Shown here: one piece after another, positions 62,826-64,000 of the stretch
How positions within the stretch are numbered: position 1 is the stretch's first letter
Layout of the letters: every line of letters begins with the position of its first letter
Assembly: GCF_007859395.1 (NCBI RefSeq)
Contig: NZ_VOHD01000003.1
Span: 149,561-213,560, forward strand
Direction of reading: 5' to 3'
DNA from: Planomicrobium sp. CPCC 101110
GTDB lineage: Bacteria > Bacillota > Bacilli > Bacillales_A > Planococcaceae
DNA length: 64,000 nt
Notes under the pieces: generated by a model
What the model saw: only the letters and a program-made list of their open reading frames with translations
Told to the model about the DNA's origin: nothing
The model's database searches: none
Position numbers and translations under genes: made by a program

Positions 62826-63242
62826 ATGGACCGATGGGAGTTAGTGGCAGAAAAAGTCGGCATGCTCATGAAGGCGGAATGCGAATTGCTGGAAAATGAA
62901 TGCCTGGTCAAAAGGCAGAGGTCTATAACGATTCCCGCAAATAGCGCGTACTTCCAGTGCACACTGGATCTGGATATTTCGTTCGCAAAACTTAAAGTGG
63001 ATGGCTGCGCATTGAATAGGGCCGTCATCTACCTTCTTCCGGAAGAATTGCCGGCGTTTGCATTTACACTTATTGAATATCCGCTTCCTTTGCCGACTCA
63101 TTACCAGCAGCGCGTCGAAGCAGGCCCCAATATTGTCTGCTTTTATATGGAATCAAAAGAGCCGCCGGAAGATTTTGCCGAACGGTTATCCGCCGCTTTG
63201 CAAACAATCGAACAAACAGGCAGGAAATCGTATATAATTTGA
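62826..63242 (+). CDS. Hypothetical protein
   Basis: 138 residues from ATG 62826, 9 bases after GGGGAGGAC; the frame extends upstream to 62769 without a site. MDRWELVAEKVGMLMKAECE opens a helix, followed by what looks like a beta-sheet (ANSAYFQCTLDLDISFAKLK, AVIYLLPEELPAFAFTLIEY) and a C-terminal helix. No signal peptide or membrane segment. I do not recognise the family. It lies 43 bases before ribT copy 2 on the same strand and may share its transcript. Confidence 0.75.
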   Translation: MDRWELVAEKVGMLMKAECELLENECLVKRQRSITIPANSAYFQCTLDLDISFAKLKVDGCALNRAVIYLLPEELPAFAFTLIEYPLPLPTHYQQRVEAGPNIVCFYMESKEPPEDFAERLSAALQTIEQTGRKSYII

Positions 63243-63285
63243 GCTTTATAACTCTAACAATATATCGAATCGAGGATGAACTGAA

Positions 63286-63645
63286 ATGTTGGTCAGATAC
63301 AAGAAATCATGCGAAAAAATTGCCATGGGTTTATTGTCTTTAATGCCTCAACAAAAAAATATTAAAGCCTTGCAGCAAACGATGGTCCGATATGGCGAAG
63401 AGCCTGGTTGGCAGCTTTATCTTTTGAAAGCAGGAGAAAGCTATGTCGGCTTGATCGGCATAGAAGTCCACGGCACTTATTTCACTGTCCACGATATTTC
63501 CGTGCTTCCTTCGTTTCGGGGAGAAGGCTTTGGGCATATTATGGCTGAAAAAATCCAGAAACTGATGCAGCAGCGGGAAATGCAAACAACAGAAGCGACC
63601 AAAAGCTTCCTGGAGAAATGCAAGAAAGAACTTGCTGCAAGCTAA
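63286..63645 (+). CDS. RibT-family acetyltransferase, copy 2
   Basis: 119 residues, ATG 63286 with GAGGA 7 bases upstream. MLVRYKKSCEKIAMGLLSLM and WQLYLLKAGESYVGLIGIEV match copy 1 (50233-50628) closely over the first 60 residues; the acetyl-CoA loop is VLPSFRGEGFGHIMAE. The C-terminus is shorter, ending FLEKCKKELAAS, and lacks the 20-residue tail of copy 1. The two copies differ in surroundings and strand, so the duplication is not a recent tandem event. Confidence 0.86.
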   Translation: MLVRYKKSCEKIAMGLLSLMPQQKNIKALQQTMVRYGEEPGWQLYLLKAGESYVGLIGIEVHGTYFTVHDISVLPSFRGEGFGHIMAEKIQKLMQQREMQTTEATKSFLEKCKKELAAS

Positions 63646-63702
63646 TATATAGGGAGAAAAAGAAATTCTGTCTTGTAAAACAAGGTCAACCCTTTTATAA
63701 CA

Positions 63703-63736
63703 AACGGGGCTTTTCAATTGAAAAGCCTTTTTGACG
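63703..63736 (+). terminator. Terminator after ribT copy 2
   Basis: GGCTTTTCAATTGAAAAGCC is a perfect palindrome, followed by TTTTT. Confidence 0.88.
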
Positions 63737-63888
63737 TAAGGATTTTCATGTATTACAGCAGATATTGAGTCTATGGAAATCTGGTTATGGAGCGAAAAAT
63801 CGACCATTCAGGCGTCAGAAAGAAGCGGCGCATGCCATTATTTTTTCTATGCGTTAATATGGCTCCATAATGCAGTTGTTCCGGGTAT

Positions 63889-63925
63889 CATCCAAAAAGA
63901 CTTTTCCTGGAAAAAGTCTTTTTCT
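63889..63925. terminator. Terminator before the right-edge gene
   Basis: AAAAAGACTTTTCC and GGAAAAAGTCTTTTT pair with one bulged base. On the minus strand it follows the stop of the right-edge gene by about 15 bases. Confidence 0.85.
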
Positions 63926-63938
63926 TTCGGATATTAGT

Positions 63939-64000
63939 TTATTCTGAATTCAGGGCTTTCATCACTGCCCAGTAATGATGTTCATGGACAAGCAGCTCTT
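63939..64000 (-). CDS. C-terminal end of an unrecognised protein (partial)
   Basis: On the minus strand an open frame enters from the right edge and ends at TAA (63941-63939). The visible 19 residues end with HEHHYWAVMKALNSE. The HxHHYW cluster could be a metal or haem site, but the fragment is too short to assign. A terminator follows. Confidence 0.6.
   Translation of the reverse strand, partial: ELLVHEHHYWAVMKALNSE

Overview
The window reads as chromosomal DNA of a low-to-mid GC Gram-positive of the order Bacillales. It looks most like Planococcaceae (Planococcus/Sporosarcina type). The evidence is the set of Bacillus-type families (MtnKAWXBD methionine salvage, YfkAB, RibT, YflT-type stress protein, CwlO-like M23 endopeptidase, KtrB behind a ydaO-type riboswitch, SigA and SigB-like promoters) and AGGAGG ribosome sites with many GTG/TTG starts. 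The genus is inference. I see no rRNA, tRNA, CRISPR array, prophage, transposase or restriction-modification genes.

Layout. 0-6 kb: a partial gene, then a HEAT-repeat membrane protein overlapping a membrane glycosyltransferase, converging on a 1068-residue anchored glycoside-hydrolase-like protein. This looks like an exopolysaccharide locus. 6-16 kb: complete methionine salvage in two divergent operons, mtnWXBD (minus) and mtnKA plus a sugar-type ABC transporter (plus), each behind its own SAM-I riboswitch. The transporter is therefore predicted to import methylthioribose or a relative. 16-30 kb: single genes and pairs, including EAL, GGDEF and membrane-GGDEF c-di-GMP proteins, a PP2C phosphatase, oxidoreductases, an MFS transporter, a nitroreductase behind a tandem palindrome, and many GNAT acetyltransferases. 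30-34 kb: ktrB behind a c-di-AMP riboswitch, divergent from an orphan panB with a structured attenuator-like leader (pan-motif candidate), then an MBL hydrolase coupled to a cytidine-deaminase-like gene.

34-40.5 kb: a lipoprotein with repeated carbohydrate-binding-type beta structure, an OmpR/HK two-component system, a VTC-domain (polyphosphate-polymerase-like) protein and a DUF4956 membrane protein. I consider this the most promising poorly described system here. 40.5-50 kb: peptidase E, a metallophosphoesterase, a small CPYCH protein, yfkAB, a universal stress protein, a four-gene overlapping DinB-GNAT-hydrolase-GNAT operon and a CHASE4-like GGDEF-EAL protein. 50-57.6 kb: RibT, the CwlO-like endopeptidase, a SigB-type stress gene, a small basic protein, an EamA transporter, a PAS-STAS protein and an atypical Nramp protein. 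57.7-62.1 kb: a cobalamin riboswitch controlling a small ORF, class I ribonucleotide reductase alpha and beta, and a flavodoxin. 62-64 kb: a hypothetical gene, a second RibT paralogue and the end of a gene entering from the right.

Two themes run through the window. One is nucleotide or cofactor sensing RNA (two SAM-I, one c-di-AMP, one cobalamin, one probable pan leader). The other is c-di-GMP turnover (four proteins). Three copies of a palindrome-plus-terminator element at 42.9, 50.8 and 62.6 kb lie beyond the terminators of neighbouring genes and are not explained by them.
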